DNA of 9,456 nucleotides from Ruminococcus sp. (GTDB lineage: Bacteria > Bacillota > Clostridia > Oscillospirales > Ruminococcaceae): contig JAILFF010000134.1 of the NCBI GenBank assembly GCA_024697705.1, positions 1 to 9,456 of the forward strand, given 5' to 3'. Within the stretch, counting starts at the first letter, position 1. The number at the start of each line of letters is the position of its first letter. A program made the translations under genes and the position numbers. A model generated the notes under the pieces. That model was not told where the DNA came from and did no database searches. It worked only from the letters and a program-made list of their open reading frames with translations. Below are positions 1-6,418 of the stretch, one piece after another.

Positions 1-10
1 GCGGCGATTA

Positions 11-105
11 TGCAGAAGCTTCGCTCTGCACTAAATAACTTACCTTTGAACTGCAACCATTATCTGCGGGGCGAAGCCTCCGCATAATACATCGCCGAAG
101 GCGAT
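11..105. repeat. Cluster of three short hairpins in the intergenic region
   Basis: Three inverted repeats lie close together in non-coding DNA. At 11-30, TGCAGA and GC pair with GC and TCTGCA around a TTC loop, with one bulged A. At 65-84, TGCGGGG pairs with CCTCCGCA through seven base pairs including one G-T wobble, around a GAAG-centred loop. At 91-105, ATCGCC and GGCGAT form a perfect six-pair stem around GAA. None is followed by a T run, so they do not look like intrinsic terminators. Small GC-rich hairpins with GAA or TTC loops in AT-rich spacers resemble REP-like or MITE-like interspersed repeats, and I infer that identity. Whether they recur in the genome cannot be seen here. The element may start to the left of the window. 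Confidence 0.5.
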
Positions 106-111
106 ACCATA

Positions 112-146
112 ACTATTCACTATTCACTATTCACTGTTAACTATAT
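112..146. repeat. 7-base tandem repeat (ACTATTC)
   Basis: Three perfect ACTATTC units occupy 112-132. They are followed by two degenerate units, ACTGTTA (133-139) and ACTATAT (140-146). The array abuts the hairpin cluster and lies in AT-rich DNA with no gene. It is too short, and has no spacers, to be a CRISPR array. It may be the edge of an interspersed intergenic element or simple slippage-prone sequence. Confidence 0.7.
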
Positions 147-178
147 ACAAATGCTCATTTACAGGATAATAACTGTTC

Positions 179-201
179 TTTGTCGGGTCAACACCCACAA
201 A
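179..201. other. Stem-loop of unknown role upstream of the promoter
   Basis: TTTGT (179-183) pairs with ACAAA (197-201), and GGGT (185-188) pairs with ACCC (193-196), around a CAAC loop with one bulged C at 184. This gives nine base pairs. There is no T tail on either strand, so it is a poor intrinsic terminator candidate. It lies about 50 bases upstream of the predicted -35 box, so it is outside the operon transcript. It may be part of the same repeat-rich spacer or a remnant of an upstream transcript. Confidence 0.4.
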
Positions 202-254
202 CGGCGGAGGATATTGATTTATTATGAACAAAAAGAAAATTAACACAATAGCGA

Positions 255-283
255 TTGTAAATCAAAGCGGTTTATGATATAAT
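255..283 (+). promoter_or_regulatory. Sigma-A-type promoter of the operon, extended -10
   Basis: A TTGTAA -35 box (255-260; consensus TTGACA) is followed by a 17-base spacer and a perfect TATAAT -10 box (278-283). The TG at 275-276 one base before the -10 makes this an extended -10 promoter. Transcription would start near 290, giving a leader of about 70 bases before the first gene at 359. It is the only good housekeeping promoter seen ahead of the eleven same-strand genes, so it probably drives much of the operon. Internal promoters inside coding regions cannot be excluded by eye. Confidence 0.75.
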
Positions 284-308
284 TATAGAAAGTATGCATT
301 AGCGCAGA

Positions 309-326
309 CGAGCCGCGACAGGCTCG
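309..326 (+). other. Hairpin in the 5' leader
   Basis: CGAGCC (309-314) and GGCTCG (321-326) form a six-pair stem around GCGACA. It lies within the predicted leader RNA, between the start site near 290 and the first gene. It directly precedes the unused ATG at 332 and could keep ribosomes off that codon, leaving the Shine-Dalgarno site at 342-349 free. It matches no riboswitch class I recognise and has no following T run. Confidence 0.4.
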
Positions 327-341
327 CAAAAATGAGCACAG

Positions 342-349
342 AAAGGAAG
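342..349 (+). promoter_or_regulatory. Ribosome binding site fixing the first gene's start at 359
   Basis: AAAGGAAG lies nine bases before the ATG at 359, a normal Shine-Dalgarno position. The in-frame upstream ATG at 332 has only a hairpin and no purine-rich site before it. This favours the shorter product. Confidence 0.6.
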
Positions 350-358
350 AATACTATC

Positions 359-709
359 ATGGATAAGGAAATGAACAGCAAGACCATCGACGGCTGCCTT
401 TATGTCAGCGAGGACGTTATCGCGAAGGTCATCACCCGCGCCGCCGAGAACGTTGACGGAGTGGCGGGCATAGCGCGTTCGCCGAAGAACCCCCTGCGTC
501 TCCTCTTCGCAAAGGAAAATCACGGCAAGATGAAGATACGTCTTGAAGGCGACGTGCTTTCCGTAGCCGTCGGCGTGATACTCGAACAGGGCTCCTCCGC
601 CGCGGAGTGCGCGGAGAACGTTCAGGCAAGCATCAAGGATCAGGTGCAGAACGTGCTCGGGCTTACCGTTGCGAGAGTAAACGTGAATATCCTTGACATT
701 GCGGTATGA
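359..709 (+). CDS. Asp23/Gls24 family envelope stress protein
   Basis: A 116-residue protein of the Asp23/Gls24 (DUF322) family, small cytoplasmic proteins linked to cell-envelope stress in Gram-positives. Staphylococcal Asp23 is held at the membrane by its partner AmaP. Family features include an N-terminal strand reading DGCLYVSEDVIAKVI (11-25), the NVDGVAGIA turn (31-39), a central stretch of alternating hydrophobic residues (68-76), and a C-terminal helix leading to ARVNVNILDI (105-114), the usual VNV ending. There is no signal peptide or membrane segment. The start at 359 is chosen for its ribosome binding site; an in-frame ATG at 332 would add nine residues. A member of this family just upstream of nusB is standard in Clostridia and Bacilli. 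No amaP-like partner is visible here. The family is clear, but the precise role is not. Confidence 0.85.
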   Translation: MDKEMNSKTIDGCLYVSEDVIAKVITRAAENVDGVAGIARSPKNPLRLLFAKENHGKMKIRLEGDVLSVAVGVILEQGSSAAECAENVQASIKDQVQNVLGLTVARVNVNILDIAV

Positions 710-727
710 AATAAAAGGAGTGTTTTT

Positions 728-1189
728 GTGGCTAATAAAAATGAATCGGGCGGCTTCAAGCAGACAAAGCGGGCGCTGCGCGAGGGCGCGTTCATAATCT
801 ATTTTGAAAGCCTTTTCCGCGACGACCCGATAAAGGAGATCTTCGAGATAACGAGCGAGTGCGGCGAGGTCAGCGAGAACCTGCGCATCAGCGAGGAATC
901 CTGTGCGCTTGCCTGCCGCGTGGCTGAAAAAGCCGCCGACGTTGACAAGATAATCGGAAAGTATTCTACCAAAAGAAGCATCGACCGTATACCGAAGATT
1001 AATCTCGCACTGCTGAGACTTGCGCTTTACGAAGCGACCTATGCCGACGATGTTCCCGTGAACGTCGCGATAAGCGAGGCTGTCGCTATCGCCGAAAAGT
1101 ACGCTCAGGACGCGGACGTAGCTTTCATAAACGGCGTTCTCGGCGCTTATTCGCGTTCGCAGAAGAAGGACGCGGCGGGAAATGGCTGA
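728..1189 (+). CDS. nusB: Transcription antitermination factor NusB
   Basis: A 153-residue all-helical RNA-binding protein. With NusE (S10), NusB binds boxA RNA and assembles the rRNA antitermination complex. The N-terminal helix TKRALREGAFIIYFESLF (13-30) corresponds to the family's R..AR..A.Q.LY segment. The C-terminal half has RIPKINLALLRLALYEATY (87-105), DDVPVNVAISEAVAIAEKY (107-125; families usually read INEAV, here ISEAV) and the signature FINGVLGAY (133-141). The start is a GTG, supported by AAAGGAG at 713-719 with an eight-base gap. Length is typical (about 130-160). The gene lies 18 bases after the Asp23-like gene, and its last eight bases overlap the next gene, indicating translational coupling. 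Identity is secure from the C-terminal motifs although the N-terminus is divergent. Confidence 0.92.
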   Translation: MANKNESGGFKQTKRALREGAFIIYFESLFRDDPIKEIFEITSECGEVSENLRISEESCALACRVAEKAADVDKIIGKYSTKRSIDRIPKINLALLRLALYEATYADDVPVNVAISEAVAIAEKYAQDADVAFINGVLGAYSRSQKKDAAGNG

Positions 1190-2126
1190 TACTGCCGTTT
1201 TGGGGATAGATACCTCGAATTATACGACCTCTGCGGCTTATTTTGACACGCGCTCGGGCGAGCTGCGGCAGGCGAAAAAGCTTCTGCCCGTCAAAAGCGG
1301 CGAAAAGGGCATACGTCAGGCGGACGCGGTGTTCCATCACACCGTGCAGCTGCCCGATATGATAGACGAACTCGGGGAGACAGGCGGCATCTGCGCCGTC
1401 GGCGTGAGCGACCGTCCCTCCGCCCGCGAGGGCTCTTATATGCCCTGCTTTCTTGTGGGGCTCGGCACGGCGCGGGCTGTTTCGCGGCTGACGGGCGTTC
1501 CGTGCTTCCGCACGACCCATCAGGTCGGGCATATTCTGGCGGCGCTTTATTCTGCCGAAAAGCTCGATATGGTGCGGCAAAAGCAGAAGTTCATAGCGTT
1601 CCATGTCAGCGGCGGCACTACCGATATGCTGCTCTGCACGCCCGACACGGAAGGGCTTATCGGCATCGAGCGGATAGGCGGTTCGTCAGACCTCAAAGCG
1701 GGACAAGCCGTCGATCGCTGCGGCGTTATGCTGGGGCTTGATTTTCCATGCGGAAAGGCGCTTGAAGAGCTTGCCTCGGGCTGCACCGAAAAGATAAGCG
1801 TTCGTGCGGTAGTCAAGGGCATGGACTGTTCGCTTTCGGGGATAGAGAACAAATGTCACAAGCTGATGGAAGAGGGCGCGGACAGGGCTTACATAGCGGC
1901 GTTTTGTCTTCGCTCGGTGGAGGCTAATATTTCCGCGCTGACCGAAGCGGCGCTTAAGGAATACGGCAGACTGCCAGTGCTTTACGCGGGCGGCGTTATG
2001 TCCGACAAGCTCATTGCCGACCGCCTTAAAGAGAGGTTCGGCGCTTACTTTGCGGCTCCCGAATTTTCCTGCGACAACGCGGCAGGCACGGCTGTTTACG
2101 CCGCTTTCATGAAAGGACTGATCTGA
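1182..2126 (+). CDS. Kae1/TsaD-like protein (TsaD paralogue), function unknown
   Basis: A 314-residue member of the Kae1/TsaD/Qri7 ASKHA-fold family, long mislabelled O-sialoglycoprotein endopeptidase (M22). True TsaD transfers threonylcarbamoyl to tRNA A37 (t6A). Family landmarks are GIDTS (8-12, where TsaD has GIETS), the metal-ligand pair H113/H117 in THQVGH, a nucleotide loop SGGTT (143-147; usually SGGHT), GQAVDRCGVMLGL (174-186), CSLSGIENK (216-224; usually SFSGLK), AGGVMSD (269-275) and CDNAAG (297-302), whose D298 matches the third metal ligand. Metal and nucleotide sites are therefore kept, but several TsaD signature residues differ. Length is slightly under the usual 335-345. AAGGA at 1166-1170 precedes the ATG by 11 bases. 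It overlaps nusB by eight bases and xseA by one. This clade is found beside nusB and xseA in Clostridia. I infer a paralogue rather than the cell's main TsaD, which would be encoded elsewhere; substrate unknown. Confidence 0.8.
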   Translation: MADTAVLGIDTSNYTTSAAYFDTRSGELRQAKKLLPVKSGEKGIRQADAVFHHTVQLPDMIDELGETGGICAVGVSDRPSAREGSYMPCFLVGLGTARAVSRLTGVPCFRTTHQVGHILAALYSAEKLDMVRQKQKFIAFHVSGGTTDMLLCTPDTEGLIGIERIGGSSDLKAGQAVDRCGVMLGLDFPCGKALEELASGCTEKISVRAVVKGMDCSLSGIENKCHKLMEEGADRAYIAAFCLRSVEANISALTEAALKEYGRLPVLYAGGVMSDKLIADRLKERFGAYFAAPEFSCDNAAGTAVYAAFMKGLI

Positions 2127-3409
2127 TGTCGTCAATTATCGGCGTGGCGCAGCTCAACAGATATATCTCGCTGAAGCTCAAAAACGACGTAAAGCTATCG
2201 GGGCTGACGGTGCGCGGGGAGATAACCGATTTCAAGGTGCATTTCAAGTCGGGACATTCCTACTTCACGCTTAAGGAGGACGGCTCGCTGATAAAGTGCG
2301 CCATGTTCAAAAGCGCCCTCGCGAGGAACGCCTTCAAGCCCGAAAACGGCGTGAACGTACTCTGCACGGGAGATATCGAGGTATACGAGCCGAACGGCGT
2401 TTATCAGCTGATCGTCAGGGAGATAGTACCCGTCGGCATCGGGCAGAAGTTCTTGCAGATCGAAGCGATAAAGAAGAAGCTTGCCGACATGGGCTGCTTT
2501 GCTCCCGAAAGAAAGAAGCCGCTGCCCCCGCTGCCGAAGCGCATTGCGGTGGTGACTTCCCTAAACGGCGCGGCTGTCAGAGATGTGCTGAACATCTTGG
2601 GCAGGCGCTATCCGATAGGCGAGGTGCGGATATTCCCTTCGCAGGTGCAGGGCGATACCGCGCATCTGACGATAGTTCGGGCTTTGAAGTCTGCCGACGA
2701 AAGCGGCTGCGACGTTATAATACTCACCCGCGGCGGCGGCTCATACGAAGACCTGATGGCTTTCAATACCGAAGAAGTGGCAGTTGCCGTTTCGCAGTGC
2801 CGCACGCCGATAATAAGCGCTGTGGGGCACGAGACCGACACCACCCTTGCCGACTACGCCGCCGACGTAAGAGCTCCCACGCCCTCTGCGGCGGCTGAGA
2901 TATGCGCCCCGCAGTTAGAACAGCTTTTGGGCGCGGTGGACTTCATGAAAAAGCGGCTGACGGACGGCTTGGAAACGGCTCTGCGGCTGGCGGAACAGCG
3001 CCTTGACGACTGCGAAACGCGGCTCGCGGCAAACTCCCCCGCCGACAGGATAAGCCGTGAGGACGAGCGGCTTTCGGCGTTTTCGGCAAGAATGAGGGCG
3101 GCGGCTGAACGAACGGTCGAGCGCGGGGAAAGCTCTCTTGCGGCGCTTCGGCTGCGGCTCGGCAGCGCGGCGGAGCAGTATCTCGGCGCGGCTGAGAGCA
3201 GGTTCGGCAGTCTTTCGGCGCGGCTCGAAGCGCTCGACCCGTACAAGGTGCTCGAGCGCGGCTATGTTATCGCGATGAAGGACGGCAGCCCCGTCACCGA
3301 CCCCGCGGCACTCGGCATAAACGACGAGATCACGATACGTTTCCGTGACGGCAGCGTTACCGCGAGGATCACGGGAACCGACACAGGCGAGAAAGGACAG
3401 ACCACCTAA
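2126..3409 (+). CDS. xseA: Exodeoxyribonuclease VII large subunit
   Basis: A 427-residue catalytic subunit of exonuclease VII, which with several XseB copies degrades single-stranded DNA to oligonucleotides in repair. An N-terminal OB-fold nucleic-acid-binding domain (about 5-100) is followed by the Exonuc_VII_L catalytic domain. This shows AVVTSLNGAAVRDVL (141-155; commonly TSPTGAAIRD), TRGGGSYEDLMAFNTE (201-216), SAVGHETDTTLADYAAD (231-247) and RAPTPSAAAE (249-258). Residues about 265-370 are Ala/Glu/Arg/Leu-rich and likely form the long coiled coil that docks XseB. The family ending DPYKVLERGYVI (371-382) is present. Length is within the usual 400-460. The start codon overlaps the previous stop by one base (TGATG), with GAAAGGAC at 2111-2118 as binding site. 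The Pro-to-Asn change in TSPTG is the only oddity noticed. Confidence 0.96.
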   Translation: MSSIIGVAQLNRYISLKLKNDVKLSGLTVRGEITDFKVHFKSGHSYFTLKEDGSLIKCAMFKSALARNAFKPENGVNVLCTGDIEVYEPNGVYQLIVREIVPVGIGQKFLQIEAIKKKLADMGCFAPERKKPLPPLPKRIAVVTSLNGAAVRDVLNILGRRYPIGEVRIFPSQVQGDTAHLTIVRALKSADESGCDVIILTRGGGSYEDLMAFNTEEVAVAVSQCRTPIISAVGHETDTTLADYAADVRAPTPSAAAEICAPQLEQLLGAVDFMKKRLTDGLETALRLAEQRLDDCETRLAANSPADRISREDERLSAFSARMRAAAERTVERGESSLAALRLRLGSAAEQYLGAAESRFGSLSARLEALDPYKVLERGYVIAMKDGSPVTDPAALGINDEITIRFRDGSVTARITGTDTGEKGQTT

Positions 3410-3410
3410 G

Positions 3411-3608
3411 ATGAACAATGCAGAATATTTTGAACAGTCGATGGCGCGGATAGAGGAGATCGTCGGCAGGCTCGAAGGCGGCTCGCTGACCCTCGGCGAA
3501 TCAATAGCGCTGTACAAGGAAGGCGCCGAGCTGACGGAAAAATGCCGCAAAGCTCTTACCGAAGCAAGGCTTGCGGTTTCGGCTGTCGGCGATGAAAAAT
3601 CGGAATAA
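3411..3608 (+). CDS. xseB: Exodeoxyribonuclease VII small subunit
   Basis: A 65-residue accessory subunit of exonuclease VII, needed for a stable, active complex with XseA. The sequence is a helical hairpin typical of the family: YFEQSMARIEEIVGRLEGG (6-24), then SLTLGESIALYKEGAEL (25-41), with the conserved E..v..LE.g...L..s...y..G pattern. The ATG at 3411 lies one base after the xseA stop, with AAAGGA at 3392-3397 inside the end of xseA. The open frame extends upstream to 3345, but that stretch is only xseA read in another frame. Length is normal (60-90). Production right after XseA suits subunits of one enzyme. Confidence 0.93.
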   Translation: MNNAEYFEQSMARIEEIVGRLEGGSLTLGESIALYKEGAELTEKCRKALTEARLAVSAVGDEKSE

Positions 3609-3630
3609 AACGTAAAGGACGCTGCTCAAT

Positions 3631-4521
3631 ATGACAGAAAAATCCAATATCAGGCTCAATGACTACTGCGAAAAGATCAACCGCGCACTTAAAGAGATAG
3701 TCTCGGAAAAGGCTCCCCTACGGGAAAATTTGGGCGAAGCTATGGAATATTCGCTTATGGCGGGGGGCAAAAGGCTGCGTCCCGTGCTTATGCTCGAATT
3801 CTGCCGTATGTGCGGCGGCGACCCCGAAAGCATTATCGACGTTGCCTGCTCGATCGAGCTTATTCACACGTTTTCGCTTATCCACGACGATCTTCCCTGC
3901 ATGGACGACGACGATTACCGCCGCGGCAGGGAAAGCTGCCACAAGAAATTCGGCGAAGCGACGGCACTTCTCGCGGGCGACGCGCTGAACACTCTCGCCT
4001 TCGAGGTCATCACGAACGCCGCAACGGAGGGGCGAATCTCCGCTCAGACGGCGGTCATGCTCGTGTCGGTGCTTTCAAAATCGGTCGGTACAAACGGCAT
4101 GATCGGCGGACAGATAATCGACCTTGCCGCCGAAAACAGGGAGATCACGCTTGAAGAGCTTGTTATCCTGCAAAGATTCAAGACGGGTGCGCTTATCGAG
4201 GCTGCCTGCGTAATGGGCGTTATCCTGGCGGGAAGATTCGATATGCTGCCCATCGCCGCCGACTACGCCGACGCGCTCGGAAGGGCTTTCCAGATAGTGG
4301 ACGATATCCTCGACGTTACGGGCACGTTTGAAGAGCTCGGCAAGCCGATAGGCAGCGACAGCGAGCAGCACAAGAACACCTTCGTGACGGCGCTCGGAAT
4401 CGAAGGCGCTCACATCGAAGCGGAGCGGCTCACCAAGACCGCGCTGCTGACCCTGAAGCAGTTCGGCGACTGCGATTTTCTGAGCGAGCTTACGGAAGAG
4501 CTTCTTGACAGAAGAAGTTAA
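3631..4521 (+). CDS. ispA: Farnesyl diphosphate synthase (polyprenyl synthetase family)
   Basis: A 296-residue trans-prenyltransferase condensing DMAPP or geranyl diphosphate with IPP to give farnesyl diphosphate, the precursor for undecaprenyl lipids and other prenyl chains. Features are GGKRLRP (45-51, diphosphate binding), the first aspartate-rich motif within SLIHDDLPCMDDDDYRRG (82-99), GGQIIDL (159-165), KTGALIEA (184-191) and the second aspartate-rich motif QIVDDILDV (221-229), followed by GKPIGSD (237-243). The two-residue insertion in DDLPCMD is typical of bacterial (type II) farnesyl synthases and separates them from geranylgeranyl and longer-chain enzymes. The family often has His before the KTGAL motif, where this protein has QRF. 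AAAGGA at 3614-3619 precedes the ATG by 11 bases. It sits directly before dxs, the first enzyme of the pathway supplying its substrates. Exact chain length is inferred. Confidence 0.93.
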   Translation: MTEKSNIRLNDYCEKINRALKEIVSEKAPLRENLGEAMEYSLMAGGKRLRPVLMLEFCRMCGGDPESIIDVACSIELIHTFSLIHDDLPCMDDDDYRRGRESCHKKFGEATALLAGDALNTLAFEVITNAATEGRISAQTAVMLVSVLSKSVGTNGMIGGQIIDLAAENREITLEELVILQRFKTGALIEAACVMGVILAGRFDMLPIAADYADALGRAFQIVDDILDVTGTFEELGKPIGSDSEQHKNTFVTALGIEGAHIEAERLTKTALLTLKQFGDCDFLSELTEELLDRRS

Positions 4522-4543
4522 AACTGTTTGGCGGAACGATATA

Positions 4544-6418
4544 ATGGATAATACGAAGAAAAACAACCAAGCGGACGAATTCGACCTGACCGCGATGGAC
4601 TTGCCCCGCGATCTTAAGGGATTGAGCATCTCGGAATGTCGGCAGCTTGCAAGGCAGATACGGCGCACGCTTATCACAACGGTATCGAAAAACGGCGGAC
4701 ATCTTTCGTCGAATCTCGGCACCGTCGAGCTTACCATCGCCATTCACCGCGTGTTCGATTCGCCGCAGGACAAGGTGATCTGGGACGTGGGGCATCAGGC
4801 TTACACGCACAAGCTGCTGACAGGTCGTGCTGACAGGTTCTCGACTATTCGCACCGAAAACGGGCTCAGCGGCTTCACCCGCCCCGACGAATCGGAGCAT
4901 GACGCATTCATAAGCGGTCACAGCTCGAACTCGATCTCGGCGGCGCTCGGTATCGCCGTGTCGATGAAGCTCAAAGGCGACGAGCATTTCACCATCGCTG
5001 TTCTGGGCGACGGAGCGCTCACGGGCGGCGAGAGCTTCGAGGGCTTAAACAACGCGGGCAAGAGCCGCACAAATCTCATAATCGTGCTTAATTACAACGA
5101 GATGAGCATATCGAAGAACGTCGGCGCTACGGCGAAGTATCTCTCGACGCTCCGCACGAAGGAATCCTACCACAAGACCAAAAGCGCCGTCGAGAACGTC
5201 CTCAACAGTACGCCGATCGTCGGTAATCCGATAAAGCAGTTCGTGCGCGGCTCGAAAAACGTGCTGAAAGATATGATACTTCACAGCACGATGTTTGAAG
5301 ACTTAGGCTTTGAATTCGTGGGACCCATCGACGGACACAACATCGAGGAGCTTGAAGCGGGGCTTTCCGCCGCGAAAGCGCTGCGATGTCCGACCATCGT
5401 CATGGTGAACACGCAGAAGGGTCACGGCTACGCGCCCGCAGAAGCCAATCCCGGGGGCTATCACGGGGTGGGCGCTTTCGACCTGTCTACGGGCAATCCC
5501 GACGTAGTCCCCGAAGACAGCTGGTCGGCGGTGTTCGGGCGAAAGCTGCTGAGTCTCGCCTACGAGCACACGAATATATGTGCGGTCACGGCTGCCATGA
5601 AATACGGCACGGGGCTTTATTATTTTCATCACGCGCTGCCGAGAAGATTTTTCGATGTGGGCATAGCCGAGCAGCACGCCGCGACCTTCTGCGGAGGGCT
5701 TGCTTCAAACGGCATGATACCCGTTTTCGCGGTGTATTCGACGTTCTTGCAGAGGTGCTACGACCAGCTGCTGCATGACCTCTCGATAATCGACACCCAC
5801 GCCGTTATCGGCGTTGACAGGGCGGGCATCGTCGGCGAGGACGGCGAGACCCATCAGGGAATATTTGACATACCGTTCCTGACGACCATACCCGGCGTGA
5901 CGATCTATTCGCCGTCGAACTACCGCGAGCTTGAGATATGTCTCGAAAAGGCGATACTTTCCGACAAGGGACTTTGCGCCGTGAGATATCCGAGAGGCGC
6001 GGAAAAGCTCTTCGGCGGTCACGACGAAGCCGATACGGAGCTTGTGCGGCACACCCGCGGCGCAAGGGTCGCGGCTGTCACCTACGGCAGGTTATATAAC
6101 GAGCTTATGACGGCGGACGCAGTGCTTCAAAAGCACGGTATAACGATAGATATTTACAAGCCCGTGAAGATATTCCCAGTCTCTGACAGGCTTGCCGAAG
6201 CGCTCAAAGGCTATGACAAGGTGTTCTTCTTCGAGGAAAGCTACGAGTACGGCTCGATCGGCGAAAAATACGCGGCTCTCGGCATCAATACCGACCGCAC
6301 CGCCTGCAAGGGCTTTGTGGCGCACGGCTCGACAGAATCGCTGCTCGACAAGCTGGGGCTTTCCGCCGAAAAAATGGCTGAGAAGATCATGGAGTATTTT
6401 GAAAATGGCAAGGCTTGA
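4544..6418 (+). CDS. dxs: 1-deoxy-D-xylulose-5-phosphate synthase
   Basis: A 624-residue thiamine-diphosphate enzyme joining pyruvate and glyceraldehyde 3-phosphate to form DXP, the entry step of the MEP isoprenoid pathway. The TPP domain has GGHLSSNLGTVEL (51-63), WDVGHQAYTHK (80-90), SGHSSNSISAALG (124-136), the metal motif GDGALTGG...LNNAG (155-172) and LNYNEMSISKNVGA (182-195). The pyrimidine domain has FFDVGIAEQHAATF (369-382) with catalytic E376, STFLQRCYDQ (399-408) and DRAGIVGEDGETHQG (425-439). A transketolase C-terminal domain (about 500-620) is noticeably divergent (SYEYGSIGE at 566-574, where many enzymes have a GGFGS-like turn). Y184 replaces the Asp of the common LNDNEMS motif. 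The ATG at 4544 fits family length and has a weak GGAA site; an in-frame TTG at 4505 would overlap ispA and is less likely. It overlaps tlyA by 14 bases. Confidence 0.94.
   Translation: MDNTKKNNQADEFDLTAMDLPRDLKGLSISECRQLARQIRRTLITTVSKNGGHLSSNLGTVELTIAIHRVFDSPQDKVIWDVGHQAYTHKLLTGRADRFSTIRTENGLSGFTRPDESEHDAFISGHSSNSISAALGIAVSMKLKGDEHFTIAVLGDGALTGGESFEGLNNAGKSRTNLIIVLNYNEMSISKNVGATAKYLSTLRTKESYHKTKSAVENVLNSTPIVGNPIKQFVRGSKNVLKDMILHSTMFEDLGFEFVGPIDGHNIEELEAGLSAAKALRCPTIVMVNTQKGHGYAPAEANPGGYHGVGAFDLSTGNPDVVPEDSWSAVFGRKLLSLAYEHTNICAVTAAMKYGTGLYYFHHALPRRFFDVGIAEQHAATFCGGLASNGMIPVFAVYSTFLQRCYDQLLHDLSIIDTHAVIGVDRAGIVGEDGETHQGIFDIPFLTTIPGVTIYSPSNYRELEICLEKAILSDKGLCAVRYPRGAEKLFGGHDEADTELVRHTRGARVAAVTYGRLYNELMTADAVLQKHGITIDIYKPVKIFPVSDRLAEALKGYDKVFFFEESYEYGSIGEKYAALGINTDRTACKGFVAHGSTESLLDKLGLSAEKMAEKIMEYFENGKA

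Noticed and set aside
112..146. Possible CRISPR array
   Set aside because: Seven-base direct repeats without spacers and no cas genes; this is a simple tandem repeat.
224..277. Seventeen-codon open frame beginning ATGAACAAAAAG, with GGCGGAGG upstream
   Set aside because: The spacing to the binding site is long (about 13 bases), the frame overlaps the -35 and spacer of the promoter, and the peptide has no recognisable features. Chance is the simpler explanation.
284..308. Possible ARG box near ATGCAT in the leader
   Set aside because: ATGCAT is a palindrome, but the sequence does not fit the 18-base TNTGAATWWWWATTCANW-type operator.
2915..3550. Long minus-strand open frame opposite xseA/xseB (211 codons)
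   Set aside because: It is antisense to well-identified genes, gives Arg/Ser/Ala-rich sequence with no motifs, and such shadows are common in GC-rich coding DNA.
4505..4543. TTG start for dxs adding 13 residues
   Set aside because: It lies inside the end of ispA, has no good binding site, and the ATG at 4544 already gives a typical DXS length.
4075..4743. Minus-strand open frame of 222 codons opposite ispA/dxs
   Set aside because: It spans two recognised genes antisense to them and has no family motif or ribosome binding support.
6192..6404. Upstream extension of the tlyA frame
   Set aside because: It is the alternative frame of dxs. The family's S4 domain begins at the ATG at 6405, which has a GGAG site.
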